A stretch of DNA of 64,000 bases from Streptomyces acidiscabies. Its GTDB lineage: Bacteria > Actinomycetota > Actinomycetes > Streptomycetales > Streptomycetaceae. Numbering within the stretch: the first letter of the stretch is position 1; every line of letters starts with the position of its first letter. Location: the NCBI RefSeq assembly GCF_020010905.1, contig NZ_JAGJBY010000002.1, positions 1,922,001 through 1,986,000 of the forward strand, read 5' to 3'. Under the pieces are notes generated by a model that searched no databases, was not told the origin of the DNA, and saw only the letters and a list, made by a program, of their open reading frames with translations. Positions 52,514 through 60,849 of this stretch are shown here, one piece after another. The position numbers and the translations under genes are program-made.

Positions 52514-54966
52514 AACGGCCCCGCGACCACCGCCACCGTCTTCGGCAGCGACACGCCCGAACCGTCCCGGCGCGGATCGATCTCCGGCAGCTCCGCGGGC
52601 ATGCCGTTCTTCTGCGCGGCCCGCGCGGGGACGGCGCCCGCCCAGGCGACCGAGAGGCAGTCCTCGCCCTTCAGGAACCGCTGGCAGCGCACGCCGCCGG
52701 TCGCGCGCCCCTTGCGCGGGTACTGGTCGAACGGGGTCAGCTTGGCCGTCGTCTGGACGGAGTCGTCCAGCGTGCCGCGCGAGCCCGCGACGGTGAACAC
52801 CATGGCGTCCACGGCGGGGTCGACCGCGGAGAACGAGATGACCTTCGCGCCGTCCGTCAGCTTGATGCCCGTCATACCGCCCGCAGGACGGCCCTGGGGG
52901 CGCACTTGGGACGCCTGGTAGCGCAGCAACTGGGCGTCGTCCGTGATGAAGACGAGGTCCTCCTCGCCCGTGCGCAGCTCGACCGCGCCGACGATCCGGT
53001 CACCGTCCTTGAGGGTGATGACCTCCAGCTCCTCCTTGTTGGCCGGGTAGTCCGGCACCACGCGCTTGACGACGCCCTGTTCCGTGCCGAGCGCGAGGCC
53101 TGGCGACGACTCGTCCAGCGTCATCAGGCACACGAGCGTCTCGCCGTCCGTCAGCGGCACGAACTCCGACACCGGCGCGCCGCCCGACAGGTTGGGCGCG
53201 GCGGCCGTGTCCGGGAGCTGCGGCAGGTCGACGACGTTGATCCGCAGCAGCCGGCCCTCGGAGGTCACCGCGCCGATCTCGCCCCGGGCCGTCGCGGGCA
53301 CCGCGGAGACGATCACGTCGTGCTTCACGCGCGCGGCGTCCTCCTCGGCCGCGAACGGCTCGCCGTTCGCCGTACGCGCGAGCAGCCCTGTCGACGACAG
53401 CAGCACCCGGCACGGGTCGTCGGCCACTTGGAGCGGCACGGCGGACGCGGTCGCGCCGGACGACTCCAGCAGGACCGTACGCCGCTCCGTGCCGAACTTC
53501 TTGGCGACCGCGGCCAGTTCGCCCGAGACCAGCTTGCGCAGCTCGCTGTCCGACTCCAGGATCCGGGTCAGCTCGGCGATCTCCGCGTTGAGCCGCTCCT
53601 TCTCGGACTCCAGCTCGATCCGGTCGAACCGGGTGAGCCGGCGCAGCGGCGTGTCGAGGATGTACTGCGTCTGGATCTCCGACAGGGAGAAGCGCTCGAT
53701 GAGGCGCTCCTTCGCCTGCGCGCTGTTGTCGCTGGAGCGGATCAGCCGGATGACCTCGTCGATGTCGACGAGCGCCGTCAGCAGGCCCTCCACCAGGTGC
53801 AGGCGGTCGCGGCGCTTGCCGCGCCGGAACTCGCTGCGCCGCCGTACGACGGTGAAGCGGTGGTCCAGGTAGACCTCGAGGAGCTCCTTGAGGCCCAGCG
53901 TGAGCGGCTGGCCGTCCACCAGGGCGACGTTGTTGATGCCGAAGGACTCCTCCAGCGGCGCGAGCTTGTAGAGCTGCTCCAGGACGGCCTCCGGGACGAA
54001 GCCGTTCTTGATCTCGATGACCAGCCGCAGCCCGTGCGAGCGGTCGGTGAGGTCCTTGACGTCGGCGATGCCCTGGATCTTCTTCGAGCCGACCAGGTCC
54101 TTGATCTTGGCGATGACCTTCTCGGGGCCGACGGTGAAGGGCAGTTCGGTGATGACCAGGCCCTTGCGGCGCGCCGTCACGGTGTCCACCGCGACCGTCG
54201 CCCGGATCTTGAACGTGCCCCGGCCCGTTTCGTACGCGTCCCTGATGCCGGACAGGCCGACGATCCGCCCGCCCGTCGGCAGGTCGGGGCCCGGGACGAA
54301 CTTCATCAGCGCGTCCAGGTCCGCGTTCGGGAAGCGGATCAGGTGGCGGGCGGCGGCCACGACCTCGCCCAGGTTGTGCGGCGGCATGTTCGTCGCCATG
54401 CCGACCGCGATCCCGGACGAGCCGTTGACCAGGAGGTTCGGGAAGGCGGCGGGCAGTGCCACCGGCTCCTGCTCCTGGCCGTCGTAGTTGGGCGTGAAGT
54501 CGACCGTGTCCTCGTCGATCGACTCGGTCATCAGGCTCGTCGCCTCGGCCTGCCGGCACTCCGTGTACCGCATCGCGGCCGGCGGGTCGTCGTTGCCCAG
54601 GGAGCCGAAGTTGCCGTGCCCGTCGACGAGGGGCACGCGCATGGAGAACGGCTGCGCCATGCGCACGAGCGCGTCGTAGATCGACGCGTCGCCGTGCGGG
54701 TGCAGCTTGCCCATCACCTCGCCGACCACGCGCGCGCACTTGACGTAGCCCCGGTCGGGGCGCAGGCCCATCTCGTTCATCTGGTAGACGATGCGGCGGT
54801 GGACCGGCTTCAGGCCGTCGCGGGCGTCGGGCAGGGCGCGGGAGTAGATGACCGAGTAGGCGTACTCGAGGAAGGAGCCCTGCATCTCGTCGACGACGTC
54901 GATGTCGAGGATCCGCTCCTCGAACGAGTCGTCGGGCGGTGGGGTCTTCGTGCTGCGGCGGGCCAT
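52510..54966 (-). CDS. parC: DNA topoisomerase IV subunit A (ParC)
   Basis: 818 residues from ATG 54966 (GAGGAG nine bases upstream); ATG 55011 lacks a ribosome site. Breakage-reunion domain with catalytic Tyr134 (AAMRYTECR), quinolone region GDASIYD at 92-98 and NFGSLGNDDPPA. The C-terminal beta-propeller has the repeated strand pattern of ParC/GyrA. With ParE (36.6 kb) it decatenates daughter chromosomes. Convergent with the COG0523 gene. Confidence 0.93.
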   Translation of the reverse strand: MARRSTKTPPPDDSFEERILDIDVVDEMQGSFLEYAYSVIYSRALPDARDGLKPVHRRIVYQMNEMGLRPDRGYVKCARVVGEVMGKLHPHGDASIYDALVRMAQPFSMRVPLVDGHGNFGSLGNDDPPAAMRYTECRQAEATSLMTESIDEDTVDFTPNYDGQEQEPVALPAAFPNLLVNGSSGIAVGMATNMPPHNLGEVVAAARHLIRFPNADLDALMKFVPGPDLPTGGRIVGLSGIRDAYETGRGTFKIRATVAVDTVTARRKGLVITELPFTVGPEKVIAKIKDLVGSKKIQGIADVKDLTDRSHGLRLVIEIKNGFVPEAVLEQLYKLAPLEESFGINNVALVDGQPLTLGLKELLEVYLDHRFTVVRRRSEFRRGKRRDRLHLVEGLLTALVDIDEVIRLIRSSDNSAQAKERLIERFSLSEIQTQYILDTPLRRLTRFDRIELESEKERLNAEIAELTRILESDSELRKLVSGELAAVAKKFGTERRTVLLESSGATASAVPLQVADDPCRVLLSSTGLLARTANGEPFAAEEDAARVKHDVIVSAVPATARGEIGAVTSEGRLLRINVVDLPQLPDTAAAPNLSGGAPVSEFVPLTDGETLVCLMTLDESSPGLALGTEQGVVKRVVPDYPANKEELEVITLKDGDRIVGAVELRTGEEDLVFITDDAQLLRYQASQVRPQGRPAGGMTGIKLTDGAKVISFSAVDPAVDAMVFTVAGSRGTLDDSVQTTAKLTPFDQYPRKGRATGGVRCQRFLKGEDCLSVAWAGAVPARAAQKNGMPAELPEIDPRRDGSGVSLPKTVAVVAGPF

Positions 54967-55324
54967 CGCTGCCGGCTCCTCTTTTCTGGTCGATTGCCTG
55001 CGGGCACTCAAGTCGGTGCCGAGCGGGCCGGGTTGCTCCCGGTTCGAAGAACCCGGGTCCGGACTCGCTCGTACGGGACGTGCTCAAGGGTCTGACGTCG
55101 ACCATTGTGGACCGTGGCACTGACAACCCGGGCCAGGACCCGGCTCGGCGGGCCCGGCCGGACGAGCACGGCCCGTTCCCCCACGGCAGCCCGCACGTTA
55201 CGCGATCCGCTCTCGGCGTACGTCCGCCGGGAACTTCGCCGACCGTCCGCACGCTTGCATACAGTGACAGGACCGGCAGGAAAGTCCGCGGTCCACGACC
55301 GCGTCCGCCATCGAAGGGACGTAC

Positions 55325-56716
55325 ATGCCCATGGGTCACACGGCCACAGCCCAGGCAGGCTCCGGGGGCCTGACAGCGACCGAGCACCGCCTGGCCAACG
55401 GCCTGCGCGTGGTGCTCTCCGAGGACCATCTGACCCCCGTCGCGGCGGTGTGTCTCTGGTACGACGTCGGCTCGCGCCACGAGGTCAAGGGCCGTACCGG
55501 CCTCGCCCACCTCTTCGAGCACCTGATGTTCCAGGGCTCCGCCCAGGTGAAGGGCAACGGCCACTTCGAGCTGGTGCAGGGCGCCGGCGGCTCCCTCAAC
55601 GGCACCACCAGCTTCGAGCGCACCAACTACTTCGAGACCATGCCCACGCACCAGCTGGAGCTCGCGCTCTGGCTGGAGGCCGACCGCATGGGCTCCCTGC
55701 TGGCCGCCCTGGACGACGAGTCGATGGAGAACCAGCGCGACGTCGTCAAGAACGAGCGCCGCCAGCGCTACGACAACGTCCCCTACGGGACGGCGTTCGA
55801 GAAGCTGACCGCCCTCGTCTACCCGGACGGCCACCCCTACCACCACACGCCCATCGGGTCGATGACCGACCTGGACGCGGCGACCCTGGAGGACGCGCGC
55901 GCGTTCTTCCGGACGTACTACGCGCCCAACAACGCGGTCCTGTCGGTGGTCGGCGACATCGACCCGGAGCAGACGCTCGCCTGGGTCGAGAAGTACTTCG
56001 GCTCCATCGCGTCCCACGACGGCAAGCCCGAGCCGCGCGACGGCTCCCTGCCGGACGTCATCGGCGAGCAGCTGCGCGAGGTCGTCGTCGAGGAGGTCCC
56101 GGCGCGCGCGCTGATGGCCGCCTACCGGCTCCCCGAGGACGGCACGCGCGCGGGGGACGCCGCCGACCTGGCGCTCACCGTCCTCGGCGGCGGCGAGTCC
56201 TCCCGCCTGTACAACCGGCTCGTACGGCGCGACCGGACCGCCGTCGCGGCCGGCTTCGGCCTGCTGCGGCTGGCCGGGGCGCCCTCCCTGGGCTGGCTGG
56301 ACGTCAAGACGTCCGGGGACGTCGAGGTGCCCGTCATCGAGGCCGCCATCGACGAGGAGCTCGCCCGGTTCGCCGAGGAGGGCCCGACGGCCGAGGAGAT
56401 GGAGCGCGCGCAGGCGCAGCTGGAGCGCGAGTGGCTGGACCGGCTCGGCACGGTCGCCGGGCGCGCGGACGAACTGTGCCGGTTCGCCGTCCTGTTCGGC
56501 GACGCGCAGCTCGCCCTCACGGCCGTACAGCGCGTGCTGGAGATCACTCCGCAGGAGGTCCAGGAGGTCGCCAAGGCGCGGCTGCGGCCCGACAACCGCG
56601 CGGTGCTCGTCTACGAGCCCAAGCACTCGGACAGCGCCGAGGACACGGACGTGCCCGAGGACCCCACGCGTGAAGCGACCGTAGAGGCCGACGACAACGA
56701 GGAGACGGCCAAGTGA
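55325..56716 (+). CDS. M16 zinc metallopeptidase, catalytic subunit
   Basis: 463 residues; GAAGGG lies six bases before ATG 55325. The inverted zinc motif HLFEH (His62, Glu65, His66) and Glu144 are present, the HxxEH-x(about 77)-E pattern. No signal peptide, so cytoplasmic. It pairs with the next gene, whose start overlaps this stop (GTGA). The two halves form a clamshell of the mitochondrial-processing-peptidase type and should cut peptides or proteins within the cell. Acidic tail at the C-terminus. Confidence 0.93.
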   Translation: MPMGHTATAQAGSGGLTATEHRLANGLRVVLSEDHLTPVAAVCLWYDVGSRHEVKGRTGLAHLFEHLMFQGSAQVKGNGHFELVQGAGGSLNGTTSFERTNYFETMPTHQLELALWLEADRMGSLLAALDDESMENQRDVVKNERRQRYDNVPYGTAFEKLTALVYPDGHPYHHTPIGSMTDLDAATLEDARAFFRTYYAPNNAVLSVVGDIDPEQTLAWVEKYFGSIASHDGKPEPRDGSLPDVIGEQLREVVVEEVPARALMAAYRLPEDGTRAGDAADLALTVLGGGESSRLYNRLVRRDRTAVAAGFGLLRLAGAPSLGWLDVKTSGDVEVPVIEAAIDEELARFAEEGPTAEEMERAQAQLEREWLDRLGTVAGRADELCRFAVLFGDAQLALTAVQRVLEITPQEVQEVAKARLRPDNRAVLVYEPKHSDSAEDTDVPEDPTREATVEADDNEETAK

Positions 56717-58101
56717 CCGAGCTCGCCACGATGGACTTCCACCCGCAGCCCCAGGCGGGCGAGGCCAGGCCCTGGGCGTTCCCCGCACCCGAGCGCGCGG
56801 CCCTCGGCAACGGCCTGACCGTCCTGCGCTGCCACCGGCCCGGCCAGCAGGTCGTCGCCGTCGAGGTCCTCCTCGACGCGCCCCTGGAGGCCGAGCCGAC
56901 CGGCCTGGACGGCGTCGCCACGATCATGGCGCGCGCCTTCTCCGAGGGCACCGACCGGCACTCCGCCGAGGAGTTCGCCGCCGAGCTGGAGCGCGCGGGC
57001 GCCACGCTCGACGCGCACGCCGACCACCCCGGCGTCCGGCTCAGCCTGGAGGTCCCCGCCTCCCGGCTCGCCAAGGGGCTCGGGCTGCTCGCCGACGCCC
57101 TGCGGGCGCCCGCGTTCGACGAGGGCGAGATCGACCGGCTGGTGCGCAACCGGCTCGACGAGATCCCGCACGAGCTGGCCAACCCCTCCCGGCGGGCCGC
57201 CAAGGAGCTGTCCAAGGAGCTGTTCCCGGCGACCGCGCGCATGTCGCGCCCGCGCCAGGGCACCGAGGACACCGTCGAGAAGATCGATGCCGCCGCCGTC
57301 CGCGCCTTCTACGACCGGCACGTGCGCCCCGCGACGGCCACCGCGGTCGTCGTCGGCGACCTGAACGGCATCGACCTCGACGCGCTGCTCGGCGAGACCC
57401 TGGGCGCCTGGACGGGGTCCACCGCGCAGCCCCGGCCCGTCCCGCCGGTCACCGCCGACGACGCCGGGCGTGTCGTCATCGTCGACCGGCCCGGCGCCGT
57501 GCAGACGCAGCTGCTGATCGGGCGCGTGGGCGCCGACCGGCACGACCGCGTGTGGGCCGCGCAGGTGCTCGGCACGTACTGCCTCGGCGGCACCCTGACG
57601 TCCCGTCTGGACGCCGTCCTGCGCGAGGAGAAGGGCTACACCTACGGCGTGCGCGCCTTCGGGCAGGTCCTGCGCTCCGCCCCCGACGGCTCGGGCGCCT
57701 CGATGCTCGCCATCAGCGGCTCCGTCGACACGCCCAACACCGGGCCCGCCCTCGCGGACCTGTGGACCGTCCTGCGCACCCTCGCCGCCGAGGGCCTCAC
57801 GGACGCCGAGCGCGACTTCGCCGTGCAGAACCTCGTCGGCGTGGCGCCGCTCAAGTACGAGACCGCCGCGGCCGTCGCCGGGACCCTCGCCGACCAGGTC
57901 GAGCAGCACCTCCCCGACGACTTCCAGGCGACGCTCTACCGGCGGCTGGCCGCCACCGGCACCGTCGAGGCCACCGCCGCGGTCGTCAACGCCTTCCCCG
58001 TCGACCGCCTCGTCACCGTCCTCGTCGGCGACGCGAAGGAGATCCGCGGGCCGGTCGAGGCCCTCGGGATCGGCCCGGTGCGGGTCGTGACGGCGGAGTA
58101 G
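56713..58101 (+). CDS. M16 peptidase-like partner lacking the zinc site
   Basis: 462 residues from GTG 56713. Same fold as the preceding protein (AFSEGTDRHSAEEFAAELE at the place of the zinc helix) but no HxxEH. The substrate-positioning segment EEKGYTYGVRAF near residue 310 is conserved. In M16B pairs one subunit is catalytic and the other shapes the chamber, so this is a structural subunit. Followed by a 430-bp gap carrying a riboswitch. Confidence 0.92.
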   Translation: MTELATMDFHPQPQAGEARPWAFPAPERAALGNGLTVLRCHRPGQQVVAVEVLLDAPLEAEPTGLDGVATIMARAFSEGTDRHSAEEFAAELERAGATLDAHADHPGVRLSLEVPASRLAKGLGLLADALRAPAFDEGEIDRLVRNRLDEIPHELANPSRRAAKELSKELFPATARMSRPRQGTEDTVEKIDAAAVRAFYDRHVRPATATAVVVGDLNGIDLDALLGETLGAWTGSTAQPRPVPPVTADDAGRVVIVDRPGAVQTQLLIGRVGADRHDRVWAAQVLGTYCLGGTLTSRLDAVLREEKGYTYGVRAFGQVLRSAPDGSGASMLAISGSVDTPNTGPALADLWTVLRTLAAEGLTDAERDFAVQNLVGVAPLKYETAAAVAGTLADQVEQHLPDDFQATLYRRLAATGTVEATAAVVNAFPVDRLVTVLVGDAKEIRGPVEALGIGPVRVVTAE

Positions 58102-58297
58102 ACGGCGGAGCACGGGCACGCGCGCGTGGGGTGGCTGGCGAGCCGCACGCGCGCGTGCACGCTGTCGAGGACTCTCGCGCGAGTTCGCTGTTCGCGAAGT
58201 CACACCCCGCCCGGAACGCACCCCCTCAGGGGTGACCGTTTTCGCCCGGAGGGTGCACCTCTGCCCTGTGGTGTGCGCTACAAAAGCCGCTGTGCGT

Positions 58298-58326
58298 TTG
58301 GGAATCGACGGCACGCCCTCTAGCGT
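58298..58326 (+). promoter_or_regulatory. Promoter upstream of the c-di-AMP riboswitch
   Basis: TTGGGA (58298-58303) and TAGCGT (58321-58326) are 17 bp apart. Transcription would start near 58333, just before the riboswitch. Confidence 0.6.
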
Positions 58327-58369
58327 CGTCCGGGCTGTTCGTCGGGCAGTGCGCCGCACACCGCGGCAC

Positions 58370-58515
58370 CGGACAGCGATCGCCGAGTCCCCGTACGGCG
58401 CGAGCCAGGGGAGCCGGGGACCCACAGTCCCTGGGGTGAATCGGGCGCGTGCGCCCGTAGGAGACCTTCCTGCTCCGAACCCGTCAGCTAACCCGGTAGG
58501 CGAGAGGGAAGGAAA
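58370..58515 (+). ncRNA. ydaO/yuaA-type c-di-AMP riboswitch
   Basis: In order: GGGGAGCCGGGGACCCA, CTGGGGTGAATCGGGCGCG, GTAGGAGACCTTCCTGC, TCCGAACCCGTCAGCTAACC, GGTAGGCGAGAGGGAAGGA. These are the conserved pieces of the ydaO class, which in Streptomyces precedes cell-wall hydrolase genes and switches them off when c-di-AMP is high. Ends about 17 bp before the M23 gene. The rest of the gap 58102-58531 contains repeats of CACGCGCGCGTG that may terminate the M16 operon. Confidence 0.9.
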
Positions 58516-58531
58516 GGACGAACTCGACTCC

Positions 58532-59284
58532 ATGGCGTTCACCTGCGCCACCGGCAGGCGCCGCAAGGCGACCCGGATGCAGCGTACGACCGCCCGCGCG
58601 GCGGGCATAGCGGCGCTGACGACCTCGGCGCTGGCCGCCGGATCACCCCCCGAACCGACCGCCGCGAACGCGATGACCCTCGCGGACGACACGGCCACCA
58701 TGCGCCTCGACGTCACCGAGCACGTCGACGACCGCGCACACGCGCAGGAGCAGGCCGTCCAGCAGGCGGCCGTACGCGCGCGTACGGAGGCCCTGCGCAT
58801 CCAGGCCGCCGAGGAGGCGAAGGCCGCGCGCGCCGCTGAGGCCCGCGCCGCGCGGGAGGCCGAACGCGCCCGCCTGAACGCCTTCGTCGCGCCGATCACC
58901 GGCTCGTACGTGTCCACGGGCTACCGCAGCGGCGGCTCCCTGTGGTCCTCCGGCAGCCACACGGGCATCGACTTCCACGCCGCCACCGGCACCCCCGTGC
59001 ACGCCGTCGGCCTCGGCACGGTCGTGGAGGCCGGCTGGGGCGGTGCCTACGGCAACCAGATCGTCGTCCGGATGAACGACGGCACGTACACCCAGTACGG
59101 CCACCTGTCGTCGATCTCCGTCGCGGTGGGCCAGACGGTCACCCCGGGGGAGCGGATCGGCTACTCGGGCGCGACGGGCAACGTGACCGGCCCGCATCTG
59201 CACTTCGAGGCCCGTACGACACCGGAGTACGGCTCCGACATCGACCCTGTTGCCTACCTGCGCGCGCACGGCGTCGACGTCTGA
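58532..59284 (+). CDS. Secreted M23 (LytM) peptidoglycan endopeptidase
   Basis: 250 residues from ATG 58532. N-terminal signal region (RRRKATRMQRTTARAAGIAA, about residues 9-28, then an Ala-rich stretch), a coiled-coil of Glu/Ala/Arg repeats (about 70-115), and an M23 domain with His143 and Asp147 (SHTGIDF), His191 and HLHFE (His222, His224). All zinc ligands and catalytic His are present, so an active hydrolase is likely. Control by the c-di-AMP riboswitch ties cell-wall remodelling, as in germination, to this second messenger. Confidence 0.92.
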   Translation: MAFTCATGRRRKATRMQRTTARAAGIAALTTSALAAGSPPEPTAANAMTLADDTATMRLDVTEHVDDRAHAQEQAVQQAAVRARTEALRIQAAEEAKAARAAEARAAREAERARLNAFVAPITGSYVSTGYRSGGSLWSSGSHTGIDFHAATGTPVHAVGLGTVVEAGWGGAYGNQIVVRMNDGTYTQYGHLSSISVAVGQTVTPGERIGYSGATGNVTGPHLHFEARTTPEYGSDIDPVAYLRAHGVDV

Positions 59285-59313
59285 CCCGCGAGACGTCGTC
59301 CGAGAGATCGTCC

Positions 59314-59342
59314 AGCCCCGGCCCCCTCGGCCGGGGCTTTCG
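59314..59342 (+). terminator. Terminator of the M23 gene
   Basis: AGCCCCGGCC (59314-59323) pairs with GGCCGGGGCT (59329-59338), followed by TTT. Nearly canonical intrinsic terminator. Confidence 0.85.
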
Positions 59343-59478
59343 GTGTTTCGGACGGCCCCTTGTCCAAAAAATATCCCTGGATTCCGGCCCGCCATCGGAA
59401 ATTCCCGCTCATTGCAATAGAGTCACGGAACACACGTCAATCGTCGACGTTTCACGGGGATTAAGGCGGAGGTCCGTC

Positions 59479-60162
59479 ATGCGTATTCCGGCGCACTCGG
59501 TGTGCACGGCCGTCCGGGACGACATCGTCGCGGGTGTCTACGAGCGCGGCAGCCGCCTCACCGAGGAACTCCTCGCGCGCCGGTACGGCGTCAGCCGCGT
59601 CCCGGTCCGCGAGGCGCTGCGGACGCTGGAGGCCGAGGGCTTCGTCGTGACCCGGCGCCACGCGGGTGCGTGCGTGGCCGAGCCGACCGAGCAGGAGGCC
59701 GCCGACCTGCTGGAGATGCGGCTGCTCCTGGAGCCGCTCGGCGCCGCCCGGGCCGCCCAGCGGCGCACCGAGGCCCACCTGAAGGTGCTGCGCGGACTCG
59801 TCAGGCTGGGCCAGGAGCGCGCCAGGAGGGGCAGCAGCGAGGATCTGCGCTCCCTGGGCGGCTGGTTCCACGAGACGCTCGCCCAGGCCTGCGGAAGCCA
59901 CGCCCTGACCTCGACGCTGACCCAGCTGCGCCACAAGATCGCCTGGATGTACGCGGTGGAGCCGTCGGCCAGCCCCGTCGACTCCTGGACCGAGCACGGC
60001 GCGATCGTCGACGCCGTCGCGCGCGGGGACGCCGAGCGCGCGCGTGCGCTGACCGCCCTGCACACCGAGCGCTCCACCGCCGCCCACCGGCTGCGCTTCG
60101 CCGGCGCGGACCGCGTGAGGACTTCGCAACACGCCGTAAACATGACCGGCCTGCGTCATTAA
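59479..60162 (+). CDS. GntR/FadR-family transcriptional regulator
   Basis: 227 residues; GGCGGAGG precedes ATG 59479. N-terminal winged helix (LTEELLARRYGVSRVPVREA near 29-48) and FCD-type helical domain with the metal/ligand set Asp/Glu and His (GGWFHETLA, HGAIVDAV). FCD regulators sense organic acids such as pyruvate, lactate or gluconate. Neighbour of ptsH, so a link to carbon metabolism is possible. AT-rich DNA upstream (59350-59460) likely holds its promoter. Confidence 0.9.
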   Translation: MRIPAHSVCTAVRDDIVAGVYERGSRLTEELLARRYGVSRVPVREALRTLEAEGFVVTRRHAGACVAEPTEQEAADLLEMRLLLEPLGAARAAQRRTEAHLKVLRGLVRLGQERARRGSSEDLRSLGGWFHETLAQACGSHALTSTLTQLRHKIAWMYAVEPSASPVDSWTEHGAIVDAVARGDAERARALTALHTERSTAAHRLRFAGADRVRTSQHAVNMTGLRH

Positions 60163-60321
60163 CACGGGCGCCGTATACAAAGAAGAGGTATTTGGCGGAG
60201 GTGTATTTCCGCTGCCCTTTTCACGAGTGCGCCGCGAATTTCTCGACGCGCACCTTCCGTATGCCCCCGCACATCCCGCAATGCTGTGCGGGGAAATGCA
60301 TTCCGGTATGCCCGGACAATG

Positions 60322-60361
60322 ACGGAGCCGCGCCGCCCGGGAGAGGGCGGCGCGGCTCCGT
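60322..60361. terminator. Bidirectional terminator, 17-bp perfect stem
   Basis: Bases 60322-60338 pair exactly with 60345-60361, loop GGGAGA, between convergent GntR and HPr genes. Confidence 0.9.
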
Positions 60362-60380
60362 TACGCGCGCGTGGGTGGCG

Positions 60381-60662
60381 TCAGACGGTCTCGGGGAGCT
60401 CGTCGAGGCCCTCGGAGACCAGCTTCGCCAGCCGGTCGAGGGCCGCGTCCGCGCCCTCGGCGCCGGAGGCCAGGACGACCTCCTCGCCGCCCTGGGCGCC
60501 GAGGCCGAGGACGGCCAGCATGGAGGCCGCGTTGACGGGGTTGCCGTCCGCCTTGGCGATCGTGACCGGGACGCCGGTGGCCGTGGCGGCTCGGACGAAG
60601 AGGGAGGCGGGGCGGGCGTGGAGGCCCTCCGCCCAGCCGATGGTGACGCGGCGCTCAGCCAT
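60381..60662 (-). CDS. ptsH: Phosphocarrier protein HPr
   Basis: 93 residues from ATG 60662, with GAAGGGCAGC upstream. Phospho-His15 in GLHARPAS; Ser47 (NAASMLAVLG) stands at the regulatory serine of Gram-positive HPr, but Streptomyces HPr is not known for strong HPr-kinase control. It carries phosphate from enzyme I to sugar-specific EIIA proteins, and in Streptomyces to regulators. Encoded alone here, without ptsI or crr, as I remember for this genus. Confidence 0.96.
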   Translation of the reverse strand: MAERRVTIGWAEGLHARPASLFVRAATATGVPVTIAKADGNPVNAASMLAVLGLGAQGGEEVVLASGAEGADAALDRLAKLVSEGLDELPETV

Positions 60663-60819
60663 GTTGTTGCTGCCCTTCGGTGTTCAGGGTTGTCTAGACC
60701 AGTTTTCCACACGTGAAGCGTCCGGGGAGGAGGCGCGACGGCCCCTCCCGGACGGCTGTCCGGACCGCGGCCTCGGTCCGGTTCGTGCCGTCTTCCGTCC
60801 CCCAGACTGCCTCGCGCCG

Positions 60820-60842
60820 TTGTCGGACGCGAGCCGTACGCT
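60820..60842 (+). promoter_or_regulatory. RecA-NDp-like promoter of the acyltransferase gene
   Basis: TTGTCGGAC at 60820-60828, eight bases, then TACGCT at 60837-60842; ATG follows seven bases later. Same layout as the dinG promoter, with two mismatches at the end of the first block. Confidence 0.6.
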
Positions 60843-60849
60843 GGGCCCC

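Noticed and set aside
53000..56788. 1262-residue open frame on the minus strand overlapping parC and the M16 genes
   Set aside because: Out of frame with the real parC and antisense to two clear peptidase genes; no domain in its translation.
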